DNA from: Symbiodinium natans
Taxonomy: Eukaryota; Sar; Dinophyceae; Suessiales; Symbiodiniaceae
Reading direction: 5' to 3'
Assembly: GCA_905221605.1 (NCBI GenBank)
Contig: CAJNDS010002394.1
Location: forward strand, 186,001 to 250,000
DNA length: 64,000 nt
Made by a program: the position numbers and the translations under genes. The notes beneath the pieces are model-generated. The model did no database searches, had not been told where the DNA came from, and was given only the letters and a program-made list of their open reading frames with translations. This document shows, piece after piece, positions 42,698 to 53,800 of this stretch. Every line of letters starts with the position of its first letter. The stretch's first letter is position 1.

Positions 42698-42847
42698 CCA
42701 GGGTCAACTCCAAAGTAGGGAAACACCTACAGTAGCTCTACACTCCTGGGCTCTGGTCTTGAGGCATTCGGACATCTTTAAACCCGAAGGGCTTCCGAGC
42801 AACTGCCCCAGGGCTTCTAAGCTCTTCCCCGGGAGAGGGCCCTTAAG

Positions 42848-43010
42848 TGCGCAGAAGAAAAGAAGAGAAGGACGAGAGAGAAGTACGACTGATGATGTGC
42901 CAAAGTTTTTCTGGCTTGGGTGACGGAATTACGGAGATATTCGGTCCTTCATCTACCGGGTATGTCACCGTTACAGGGTCGGAGTGCCTTCTGCGCCCCC
43001 TAAAGCCCCC
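42848..43010 (+). CDS. Open frame, possible exon
   Basis: Basic start (RRRKEEKDEREVRL), then GDGITEIFGPSSTGYVTVTG SECLLRP. Acceptor CCCTTAAG; the 3' edge runs into C-repeat. Confidence 0.35.
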
Positions 43011-43266
43011 AAACCCTAAACCTGCCCTAAAACCCCCAAAGCGCAAAGCCCCCTGAATTATGAGCCTCCCCCTACCCTAGTACCCCTTTTGTTTCCCCAA
43101 ATAGTGACTAGAATCACCCTTAATGTCGGAAACCCCCAAATACACCCCTGAAGCCCTACGCCCCTAAACCCTAAACCCTAAACCCTAAACCCTAAACCCT
43201 AAACCCCAAAATCTGTTGAGGGGGTTGAGGAATCAATAGGGTGTAGAATTGATTTGAAAGGCCTAG

Positions 43267-43491
43267 TGGGGCCCCACCTGCGGCATCTGCCGGAGCCTCA
43301 GCCGGCGGTGAGGGTTTAGGGTTTAGGGTTTAGGGTTTAGGGCTTAGGGTTTAGGGTTTAGGGTTTAGGGTTTAGGGTACGAGTTTATAGGCTCAGTAAA
43401 GGATGTCGACGTTCCTACAAGCGTAAACTTTTCAAAGCTCAGGGAAAGCGGCATACAGGAATTCCGCGAATTCATGGACTGGGAGAGTTAA
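43267..43491 (+). CDS. Two candidate exons ending a gene
   Basis: 43267-43307 reads GAPPAASAGASAG before donor GTGAGGG. After a (TTTAGGG)n intron, 43384-43491 reads FIGSVKDVDVPTSVNFSKLR ESGIQEFREFMDWES and TAA, clearly protein-like. A GT at 43487 could instead be a donor. Phases of the two do not match simply. Confidence 0.5.
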
Positions 43492-43895
43492 GTGGGTGGT
43501 TTGGGGTAGGGGGTTTAGGATTTAGGGTAGAGGGTTTAGGGTTCTTGGTAACCCAGTGGTGCCCTTATGGTTCAAGGTGCCCTTACAACTCTACCAGAAA
43601 AGGGTGCCAATACAATGTGGTTGGTCGGCTGCCAAAGTTAAGTGGGTATTCGGGCCTGTTAAGGCCCATCGGGTCACTTTTTCTTCTGTGGGCTCCTTTT
43701 AGGGTCTTTAGGGTTTAGGGTTTTCAGGGTTTTAGGGTTTTCAGGGTTTTGGTTGTTTAAGAATTTTGGAGTTTAGGGTTTTGAGGGTGTTTTAAGGTTT
43801 TTCGGGATTAGGGGCTTGAAATACGGCCCTAGGGTACCCATGCACGAATTCGAGGAGCATTGAAGGCATCTTGAGAGGTAGGTCGGATCCCGCAG

Positions 43896-43965
43896 GATGT
43901 TGGTGTTCATGACGGTCAAGGCTTCAAGAAAAGGTTATGGCGTGGATGAATATTACCCGCCTTAA
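43896..43965 (+). CDS. Candidate terminal exon
   Basis: Acceptor TCCCGCAG, then MLVFMTVKASRKGYGVDEYY PP and TAA; (CCCTAAA)n follows at once. An alternative frame DVGVHDGQGFKKR is also open. Confidence 0.45.
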
Positions 43966-44150
43966 GCCGTAAACCCTAAACCCTAAACCCTAAACCCTAA
44001 ACCCTAAACCCTAAACCCTAAACCCTAAACCCTAAACCCTAAACCCTGATGTAGTTTATCGTCTAAGCATCAGTAGAGTTTCATCCTCGGGTGCCGTTTG
44101 GGCCCAAAAACTAAAACTCAAACTCGCAAACCTGAACCCTCAGCTCAACC

Positions 44151-44862
44151 CTACAGGGTGGGACCCCCTTACTATACTAACTGTAGTTACGGGACTTATA
44201 ACCTAATTTAGGATCCTTATAACCCAATTTGGGGCTCTTATAACTCTACTTATAACTAGGGGGCCCCACCTTGTAGGCCCTAGGCAACCCTAACCCTTCA
44301 AGTCCCAAGCCCCTGAACACATTGGGTTTAGGGTTTGGGGTTTGCGGTTTAGTGGGTTGTGGGTTTAGGGTTTAGGGTTTCGGGTTTCGGGTTTAGCCGG
44401 GATTTGGGGTTTGTTTCCCACAGACACAGGTTCGAGCCCCCAAAGACCCACACATGGAATCCTTCCGTCTGAGGTGTGCCAGGGTGCCCGGCCCCATTCT
44501 GAGCCAGGTGCCAGGCGCATGAGAGCGCATGGCTTGTTTAGGGTTCCCAGGACCCTAAACCCTAAACCCTAAACCCTAAACCCTAAACCCTAAACCCTAA
44601 ACCCTAAACCCAGGACAACGGGGGACCCTTAAAAGGGAACCCTTCTGAGCCCTCTTCTGGCTCTCTTAAAGACCTAAGGAACCGTGTTGAGAAGGTCTCT
44701 CTCCCCCAAGGGACCCCCTAATCCTATCCCCCCTACAAGGTGGGGCCCCCTTAGTTATAAGTAGAGTTATAAGAGCCCCAAATTGGGTTATAAGGATCCT
44801 AAATTAGGTTATAAGTCCCTTAACTACAGTTAGTATAGTAAGGGGGCTCCACCCTGTAGGTT
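44151..44862. repeat. Pair of ACAAGGTGGGGCCCCC-family elements in opposite orientation
   Basis: Copies at 44151-44280 and 44732-44862 are reverse complements of each other over about 125 bp and enclose an exon (44424-44507). Confidence 0.85.
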
Positions 44863-47800
44863 TGTAAGTCTTGGATTTATGAGGGCTCAGCCCCTTGCAG
44901 AGTTTGCGGGGCTTGTGGGGTGCACGAATCCCCCTAAAACCCGAGACCCAAATCCCTTAAACCCTTGAACCCTTAAACGGCATTTCTAGGGCTCTTGGGG
45001 CTTTTAGGGTCTTGGGGACTCAAAGAGTCGAAGGGGGCTTCTAGGTCTTGTAGATGTGTAGGGCTTCATAGGGTCCTTACTTGGAGGTCACGGTGGTAGA
45101 AATGTCCGGGTTTAGGGTTTCGGGTTTAGGGAGGTGGGTTTCGAGATAGGCATTGTTCTTCCACATTAGAAGAAACCCCAAAATCCCTAAGACCCCAAAA
45201 CCCCAAAGCTTCAGACCTTAACCCGCAACAGAAACCCCAAAACCCCACAACCCTAGACCCCAAAACTCTGCCTCCACATCCCCAAAACTCTAAACCCCCA
45301 AAGCCCAAAACCTCCAACCCTCAGCCCTAAACCCTAAACCCTAAACCCGAAACCCTAAACCCTAAACCCTAAACCCTAAACCCTAAACCCTAAACCCTAA
45401 ACCCTAAACCCCACCCTTAAACCCCTAAACCTTCGGAGCCCCGCAGGGTCCTCGATCCTGGACTCAAGAGTCGATGATGGCGAGGCGAGAGGGGGGGGAG
45501 TCGTTCGGGGAGGCATCTTAGGGTTTAGGGTTTAGGGTTTAGGGTTTAGGGTTCAGGGTTTCGGGTTTAGGGTTTAGAAGGGTTTAGGGTTTAGGGTTTG
45601 GTTGGGGTGAGGGTTGTAGATCTTGGGGTTGAGGCTTTAAAGGGTGTCAGGGTATTAGGTATTGGGTCAGCAGGCTCAGCGAAGCCCCCCAGCCCTACCC
45701 TATCACCTCAAAAGGAGGTCAGTTGCAGAGGTCTCTAGATCTGCAAGAACAGTCCCTTTAAACACCCTGAAAAATTGATATTTTTTTTTTTTTTTTTTGG
45801 GGGGGGGGGGGGGGGGCAGGGGTGGGTCAATGCCAAACCCTATACAGGTTATAAGAGAAGCCCTTTTGTAGGCTTCCTTCAGGCTTTTCTGGGACCGTTG
45901 CACCCGAACCATACCCCATCGCCCCCAAGCCCTAGACGCCAAATCCCGAATCCACAGCCCTAAACCCAGAACCCTAAACCCTAAACTTAGGGTTTAGGGT
46001 CTAGGGTCTAGGGTCTAGGGTTTAGGGTTTAGGGTTTCGCCGTATAGAACCCACAAGCACTAAATCCCAACATCCTTAGCCCCTAAACCCCCCTAAGCCT
46101 GACACACTGGGCCTGAGATCCCCAACGTGTCTATGGGTTGTATACTTGGTAGACTCCAGATGTGGCGGGAGGGGGGGGGGGGGGGGGGTTGGGTTTAGGG
46201 TTTAGGGTTTAGGGTTCAGGGTTTAGGGTTTAGGGTTTAGGGTTCAGGGTTTAGGGTTTAGGGTTCAGGTTTCAGGGTTCAGGGTTCAGGGTTCAGGGTT
46301 TGGGGTTTAGGGTTTAGGGTAGGGCCGCTCTCTCCCCCCAGCAGGCTCGCAAGAGGCGGATTGCGAACTCCCACATTTTGCGGGAGGACGGCCACGTGGC
46401 GACGTTTGGGGCAAGCCCTTGCTTAGCTCCGCTTTAAGAATTCAACAAGGCATGTCCCAAGCACACAAGATGTTTTTTGGGCGTAAGAAAATAGCCTCAA
46501 ACCCATGAAAAGGGCCGTGATGTTACGCATCTTGGGGTTTGTAGACTCTGATGGACCACTCCCCATGTAGTCTAGGACCAGAGAAGGCCCTTGGTTCCTC
46601 TTTCTTTTAGGGCCTCCCGTATACGCCCTTCTAACGTCAAGAAGGGCACCCTTTTTTTAATCCCTGGGGGATTGAAACCTGAACCTAATCCCTAATCCCT
46701 GAACCTTAAGCCCTAAACCCCAAACCCCAAACCCCAAACCCCAAACCCTAAACCCTAAACCCTAAACCCTAAACCCTAAACCCTAAACCCTAAACCCTAA
46801 ACCCTAAACCCTACACCTAAACCCTAAACCCTAAACCCTAAACCCTAAACCCTAAACCCTAAACCCTAAACCCTAAACCCCCCTAAAAAACCCTAAACCC
46901 TAAACCCTAAAAACCCTAAACCCTAAACCCTAAACCCTAAACCCTAAACCCTAAACCCTAAACCCTAAACCCTAAACCCTAAACCCTAAACCCTAAACCC
47001 TAAACCCTAAACCCTACCTACAACAGTTGCACAGTCTTTAGCTCCATGCCCGCCATGCCCAAGTTCGTGCGCTCCACGAGTAAGTAACCTAAAACCTGGA
47101 AGCCGTGAGCCTCCAGGGTTTAGGGTTTAGGGTTCAGGATTTAGGGTTTAGGATATAGGGTTTAGGATTTAGGGTTTAGGATTTAGGGTTTAGGATTTAG
47201 TTCGCCCAAGGCGCTTGGGACCTCAAAGCCCCATGACATGAGATGCCAGAACCCTCCATAGAAGGTACCAGTTCCTCTGTAGGAGGGTCCTTGGAGCCTC
47301 AGGGGGTTTTGGGGTTTAGGGGTTAGGGTTCAGGGGGGTAGCTGCGAGCTTTTTCCTGCAACCCCTTCTTGAGAAACCTGCAGACTTGCCCTTTTCGGTG
47401 AAAGATTAGGGTTCTCAACAACACAAACTGAGGAAAAAAGGTTTCGGGTTTAGGGTTCAATTAGGTTTTAGGGTTTTAGGGTTTAGGGAACCCCAAAGAA
47501 ACAAATGTCCTACGACAATCTACAGTGCCTGCACGCCTCCTGCTTGAGACATACCTGACCAGGCATCGTTGAGACGGTGCTTGTTGCATGGCATGCGAAG
47601 CATGCACAGTTTGCGAGAAATCTTCATTTGAATGCGGAAGGAAGAGGGTATAAGTGCCCAGCCTAGATATGTCTGTAGTAAGCATTGGCTTTACTAGGGT
47701 CTCGCAGTGCGATTCAACTCCAGTTCTTCTTTTGCCGAGCCATCTCAAGCCCCCAAAACCCTAAACCCTAAACCCTAAACCCTGAACATGATTCGTGCAG

Positions 47801-48332
47801 CCGAAGGTATGTTCAGTCCTTCTGCCCAGATATGACAGTTCCGCGGGCTGGGTCCAATGTTTGGACGCACATCTTCCGACTAGGCCTCAGGGTTTAGCAT
47901 TCAGGGTTTAGGGTTTAGGGTTGAGGTTTTACCTGAAGTGAGAAGAGATTTCTGTTGGACCCGACCGATGCCGTCGGCCGGTAGCTTCTCAGGCAGCATG
48001 CATCAGCAATTTCGGTGCATGAGCCCTGCTTCCTGGAGTGCGTCCGCCGTCTTCTACAGGTGAGGCTCTTGGCAAAGCCAGGAGGACACAACGCTGCAGC
48101 GATGATCCTCGGCAGAAGTATATCCTTTGTACAACCATGGGGACTTAGGGGTTGGGGTTTAGGGGGTATAGGGTTTAGGGGGCGCCCCCTCAATCCCAAA
48201 GCCATAACGAGTTGGGGCGAGCTGGTACTGTGGGACACAGGCCCTGCTGAACTTTAAATCCGGGAGCACCGCCTGGCTGTTTTCAGTAGCGATGCTCGGA
48301 ATGACGATGCAGCTCGAAACCTTTCCGGATAG
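44424..48332 (+). CDS. Unidentified gene, 3' part, seven exons
   Basis: Exons: 44424-44507 (TQVRAPKDPHMESFRLRCAR VPGPILSQ; acceptor TTTCCCACAG), 45447-45512 (GPRSWTQESMMARREGGESF GE), 46342-46410 (QARKRRIANSHILREDGHVA TFG; acceptor TCTCCCCCCAG), 47035-47079 (FSSMPAMPKFVRST; canonical GTAAGT donor), 47830-47891 (MTVPRAGSNVWTHIFRLGLR), 47997-48150 (HASAISVHEPCFLECVRRLL QVRLLAKPGGHNAAAMILG), and 48287-48332 (SDARNDDAARNLSG, TAG). Most phases agree; 46410 to 47035 and the last join do not, so an edge or exon is missing. No known domain seen. Confidence 0.6.
46727..47018. repeat. Longest C-strand telomere array, (CCCTAAA)n
   Basis: About forty units with a few interruptions near 46880, placed in the intron before the exon at 47035. 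Confidence 0.95.
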
Positions 48333-48481
48333 CTTAAGGCCATAGGAAATAGTAATAATAGGGTTTAGGGTTTAGGGTTTAGGGTTTAGGGTTTAGGGGA
48401 TAACCCTAAAACCCGAACCCCCCAAAAGGCCCGCATCCCTACGGCCCAAACTCGAAACCCTCAACACCCGGCTCCACGCAG

Positions 48482-49345
48482 CAGCGTGCAAGCCGGCAGG
48501 AGATGTTGTAGGCCAACCCAGCTCAGTTCTGTTGTCAGCTTTAGGGTTTAGGGTTTGGGGTTTGGGGTTTGGCGAACGAACACGTAAAACCTCTGCCCCC
48601 CTATTCTGACAAGCTGCCTAGCTACGTCACGGGCCTCGAAAGGTTCCGAAGTTTTCAGGTAGGGTTTAGGGTTTAGGGTTTAGTAGGGGGTTTAGCAAGC
48701 CTACAGTAAACTCAAATCCACATGAACCTCCCCGAAACCGAAAACCCGTGCCCGTAAACCCTTAAAGCTATGAAGCTCTATAAACCCTTAATCCTTAAAA
48801 GACTTAGTAACCGCAAGCCCTAAACCCTAAACCCCTAAACCCTAGACCCTAAACCCTAAACCCTAAACGAACCTGACCCCCACCCGCACGGACTCGAGAG
48901 AGCAGAGGACGGGCCGCCCCTGGGAAGTTGGCATGGCGCCTGGCAGCTCCGCGCCCCTCCGCCGGGGATTAGGGTTTAGGGTTAGGGTTTAGGGTTTAGG
49001 GTTTAGGGTTTAGGGTTTAGGGTTTAGGGTTTAGGGTTTAGGGTTTAGGGGTTTCGGGAGGGTAGGGTTTAGGGTCCAAGGTTCAGGGCTTTAGGGTTTC
49101 TTCGTAGCCCAGCGGTGCTCTTTTTACGGCCTGTGCATCACTGTGTTATGCATGCTTCCTCCAGGGTTTAGGGTTCAGGGGAAACCCGAAACCCTGCTTA
49201 TGGGCCATGGATCGAAGCTGTGGACACAGTTGGTTCCGAGGCTTTGATTGTTCTGAGATCTGTACTGATACACCGGCACGAAATGGGGAGTTTAGTTTTT
49301 TGGAGGGGAAGCGGCACTTGGAGTCTAGGGCGGACTCATGTCTAA
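48482..49345 (+). CDS. Unidentified gene, 3' part, four phase-matched exons
   Basis: 48482-48537 (ACKPAGDVVGQPSSVLLS, GC donor), 48614-48658 (LPSYVTGLERFRSFQ, donor GTAGGGTTTAGGG), 48906-48966 (RTGRPWEVGMAPGSSAPLRR), 49179-49345 (ETRNPAYGPWIEAVDTVGSE, ALIVLRSVLIHRHEMGSLVF..., TAA). Phases are 0, 0, then a split Gly codon. The 5' end was not found. Family unknown. Confidence 0.55.
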
Positions 49346-49475
49346 ACCCAAACCCCAAACCCTAACCCTGAACCCTAAACCCTAAACTACAGACCCTACC
49401 CTAAAACTCCCGATCCTAAGCCCATGAGGGCCCCTGCTTCTGAGGCCAATCCGTCGGTGGGTCCCTGACTACTGG

Positions 49476-50772
49476 ATGGCGGCTGAAAGCGCCAACAAAG
49501 AGCCAGTGCATGTGTTGCAGCGCTTGGCTGCAATCGTCGCTCTCAACCAGCATTGTAAAGCACACTTTGTGCACACACCGCGCCGAAACCAGAAACCTAA
49601 ACCCCCTCGCAGCCCGAAGCCACACCGTGTTTGAAAAGATTCATCCTAAAGTCGGCATCTAAGTGGTCAAGTTTTTCAAACTTCTCGTTGCTTCTAGATT
49701 CTAGATCTGCTTGTCACTGACAATGCTGTGAGCGCTATAGCATCAACGAAAGTACCGAAGGGGCTGCCTTTCCATGGTTGCTTGGCACAGTTTTCGTGCA
49801 TGCCGTTTTGTGCGCGTTCGTTTTCAACGGATGCGCTACCGAGGAACCAGCAATCTGCAAATCCAGAACCCTGCTTGCTCCGAGCAAGGCCTCGATTAAA
49901 AAAGAATAGAGTATGCACTGCCTTTCAGTATCGGTTACCAAAACCCCGCCCCCCCACCCCCCCACCCCCCACCCCCCCCCCCCCCCACCCCCCCCCCCCC
50001 ACCCCCCCCCCCCCCCCCCCCCTTCTCCACACTTGTTTCAGCACCTAAGGACCTAAGCATTATAGGGGGGTTTTTAATCGAGGGCGGAGGGGGGGAACTA
50101 CTCCCCACTACTCCCTAAGGCTCCCTAAGCTTCCCTAAGGTTCCCCAGGTACCTACCCAACCAGGCCGGAGGATACACTTTTGACAACAGCGCATCCTTT
50201 GAGAAGACCTGTGTGCACTGCTGCTTTGGCAGGTTTTGGGCCTATAGCGGCAGGTAGGCACATGCTGCCTGGATCGGCGACTCCCCTTTACCAAAAGCAG
50301 TTTAAACGCTCGAGATGCCAAATTTTGTCCGTGGAAAACAAAGGCTCCTGCGCGCGCTTGCCTGGCTCTGCACCCTAAACCCTAAACCCTGAACCCTACA
50401 CAACCCGGCAGACCCTGCCAGCCCTGTCAATCCTAAACCCTCTCAACCCTAAACCCTCAATAGGACCGCAAACGCCAAGGGGCATAAGGAGGGACCCCAT
50501 AGAAGGGACCCTTAATCTTCTTCCCCTACATAACCCCCCCCCAATATACAAATAATATATATATATATATGTATGTATATATGGAGATGCATGTATATAA
50601 ATATATATGTATATATGCATATATACACACCTTATATAGTCCCTATATACTTCAGTAGCCCTCTAACAAACCTCTAAATGGCCAAAAATGAACCCCTGAA
50701 ATCGCTAAGCCCTAAAACCGACAACCACTCAGAGGATGACACATTTAGGGTTTAGGGTTTAGGGAAAAACCG

Positions 50773-50804
<32 letters not shown>

Positions 50805-53800
50805 TACGCACCTCATGCACGCTCATTTGATGTGCGCAGAGAGTCCTTTTGAAGTTCAAGCCCACGACATCTCAGTCTGGCCACCCCAAGACCTTTCCAT
50901 CGTAAAATCAAAAAACCCCAAGACCCTGACCAGTGTTTAGGATTTCGGGTTTGGGGTTGAAGGTTTAAGATTTGGGGTTTAGGGCCCAAAGCTCTCCACT
51001 CCAACAACCCCATCTCGCCATACCTTGCGACCCCAACCAATGTACTCTTTCACAGGTTCCGGGAAAAAACCTACAAATCACTCTAAACCCTAAACCCTAG
51101 ACTCTAAACCCTAAACCCTAACCCCTAAACCCTAAACCCTAAACCCCAAACCCCAAACCCCAAACCACCCCCCCTCTCTTTAACCACTTTAGTGGAGATC
51201 TCGGTGTCCAGCCCCGTTGCGCGGCAGCGGGCGGTGTGCCTTTGAGCTGCTGGGCTGAATCTGGCATGTCCCCTAATCTCGACACCCTAAACCCTAAAAC
51301 CTAAACCCTAAACTCAAGGCCTAGGCCGCCCCCCTACAGTGGGGGGGCGGCGCCTAAGCCCCTCGACGTCGATGGCACAAGTCGACCCAGCTCGTTCGCC
51401 CGCCTCCCACAGCTCGGCCACGATGGGCCCGTCACCCAAACCCGGAGTACCAAGCTTCTGAAAAAGTGTTTTCCTCCACTACAAGGGCCCAGCCCCCCCC
51501 CCCCCCTCGCCGCAGCGTGCAATTGCTGCCCAAGCAAAAAAAACGGCCCTGAGCCGCCCCCCCCCCCCCCTGGCCTGGCCTGGAAACCCTCTAGAACCTC
51601 TCTTTTTGTATGCAGCTGAAAGTAAGCGATTGTCATGAGTGTCGGCCCTAAATCCTAAACGGAATAGGTTTGGGTGGTTTTACCACCTCGGACGTATTAG
51701 ATGGCCCTCCAAAAGCGGGCCATAGCTGCTCTTCGCACCTGACGAGGCATTCGTGCCTCTGCTGCATCCAAACCTTCACAGCATCTACGCTCTATTACAG
51801 CAAACCCTAAACCCTAAACCCTAACCCTGAACCCTGAACCCTAAACCCTAAACCCTAAACCGATATTTTGCAGGCCCTCTAGGTCATTTGAGGGATCCCA
51901 AGACTCGAAGAACCCTAAACCCTAAACCCTAAACCCTAAACCCTAAACTCTAAACCCTAAACCCTAAACCCTAAACCCTAAACCCTAAACCCTAAACCCT
52001 AAACCCTCCCCGAGGGTTTATATACGGGCTTTGGGGTTGGGTTTAGTGGATTTGGGGTTTCAGGGGCTTGAGGTCAGGCTTTGAGCAAGTAGGGGCTTTG
52101 TGTTTAGGACTCAAGATGACCTTCGCTGCCTGAGCTGTCCCGACTCAAAGAAGAAGAGTTGAGCTGGTATGCTCGGGCCGTGCTTAGAGTAGGGGGGGGG
52201 GGGGGGGGGTAGTTGGGGTGAAGGAAGTCTACGGAATCAGTGGGCTTCAAGGCTCTTGGCTCCTTGTTCGATCTTTGAACCCGGCGCCCAGCGGAGGGAG
52301 CTGAGATCGGGGTCTCGGCTATGGTCCTAGAGCCTGAGTTTTGGGTTTAGGGTTTAGGGTTGCACATGTTAGGTTCCCGCACCCTGGAGAACCAGAAACA
52401 GGTTCTTTGCCCATTCTCAGGTTTAGCACGTGGAGTGCAAAGCTTCCTGAATCCTAACCCTAAGCCCTAAACCCTAAACCCTAGCCTGAAATCCTGAGCC
52501 TGAATGGCCCTAAAGACATGGCGACCCGTTCGGGCCCCAAAACCTGCGCAGAGGGTCCCATGACCGGGACGCTCAACGTGCCGGACCAGGTTCGAATTTT
52601 TAAGGGTTTGGGGGTTTAGGGTTTAGGGTTTAGTTAGGGTTTAGGGTTTAGGGAAGGGTAGGACGGCTGGACACCTTTTTATATGTGGTTCTCTAAATTC
52701 GGGTCCCTTTTAGGGTCCTTTTGTAAAGGGTGCCGTTTTGTGTAGGGGACCCAAAAAAGGACCTCTCATCCGCTGATAAAGCCCGGCGATATGGTGCGGA
52801 TAAAAGGGTTGAAGGGAGTCCAGCTGTCCCCTTCTGAAGCTGCGTAGGCTTCAGTGTAAGGTTTAGGGTTTAGGGCTCAGGGTTTAGGGTTTAGGGTAGG
52901 CCCTAAACCCTATACCCTCAACCCCAAACCCTAAACCCTAAACCCTAAACCCTAATCGCAGAATCCCACAGAGGAAGCCTGGCTCGGAAGCCCGAGCTCG
53001 AGCCCATGATGCTAGTTCCCTCGAGTACCCTGAAACCCTTAACCCTAAATCTTGGGTAAACCCTAAACCCTAAACCCTAAACCCTAAACATGCAGGCTGC
53101 AGAGGCCGACCACAATGACATCATCGCCTCCATGAACTCCATCATCCTCACGCGCACGGGCTTAAACATTTTTAGGGTTTAGGGTTTAGGAATGGCTGTA
53201 TGGAGAATTAGTGGCACAGGGGTCTAGGGTTTAGGTTTTAGGGTTTAGGGTTTAGGAATGGCTTGTACAGGGAACTGGGGTCACAGGGGTTTAGGGTTTA
53301 GGAATGACTTGTTTCGGGAATTAGGGTCACAGGGGTTTAGGGTCTAGGAATGATTTGTATAGGGGATTAGGGTCACAGGATTGTAGGGTGTAGGTTTTCG
53401 GAATGATATGTATGGGGAATTAGGGTCACAGGGGTCTAGCGTTTAGGGTTTAGGAAGGGCTTGTATAGGGAATAGGGTCACAGTATTCTAGGATTTGAAT
53501 ATAGGGAATAGGGAATTAGGGTCATATGGCTTGAGGGTTTAGAGTTTTCAGGGTTTATGGTTTTCTGTTTCAAGGTTTAGGGTTTAGGAATGGCCTGTAT
53601 AGAGAATTCGGGTCACAGGGGTTTAGGTTTAGGGTTGAGCGTTTCAGGGTTTAGAGTTCCAGGGCTTCGGGCGTAGGAATGGCTTTTTTGGGGGGAATGC
53701 AACAGCTTTCGACCTCGTACCACCAGGCCTGAGCGCCCCAATCTTCGGTGGTTTGCGGGTTCAGAGTGTTTATAGGTGTTTTTGGGGTTATGGTGTTTAT

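Noticed and set aside
46727-47018. CRISPR-like regular array
   Set aside because: Seven-base tandem telomere units without spacers; no CRISPR features.
47476-47748. Ninety-codon minus-strand ORF
   Set aside because: All anchored genes are on +. Plus-strand frames here also have coding-like pieces (e.g. QSTVPARLLLETYLTRHR) with splice signals. Strand left unassigned.
49728-50048. 106-codon ORF ending in poly-proline
   Set aside because: The 3' half is the C-rich tract of an intron. Only the part up to 49910 is accepted as an exon.
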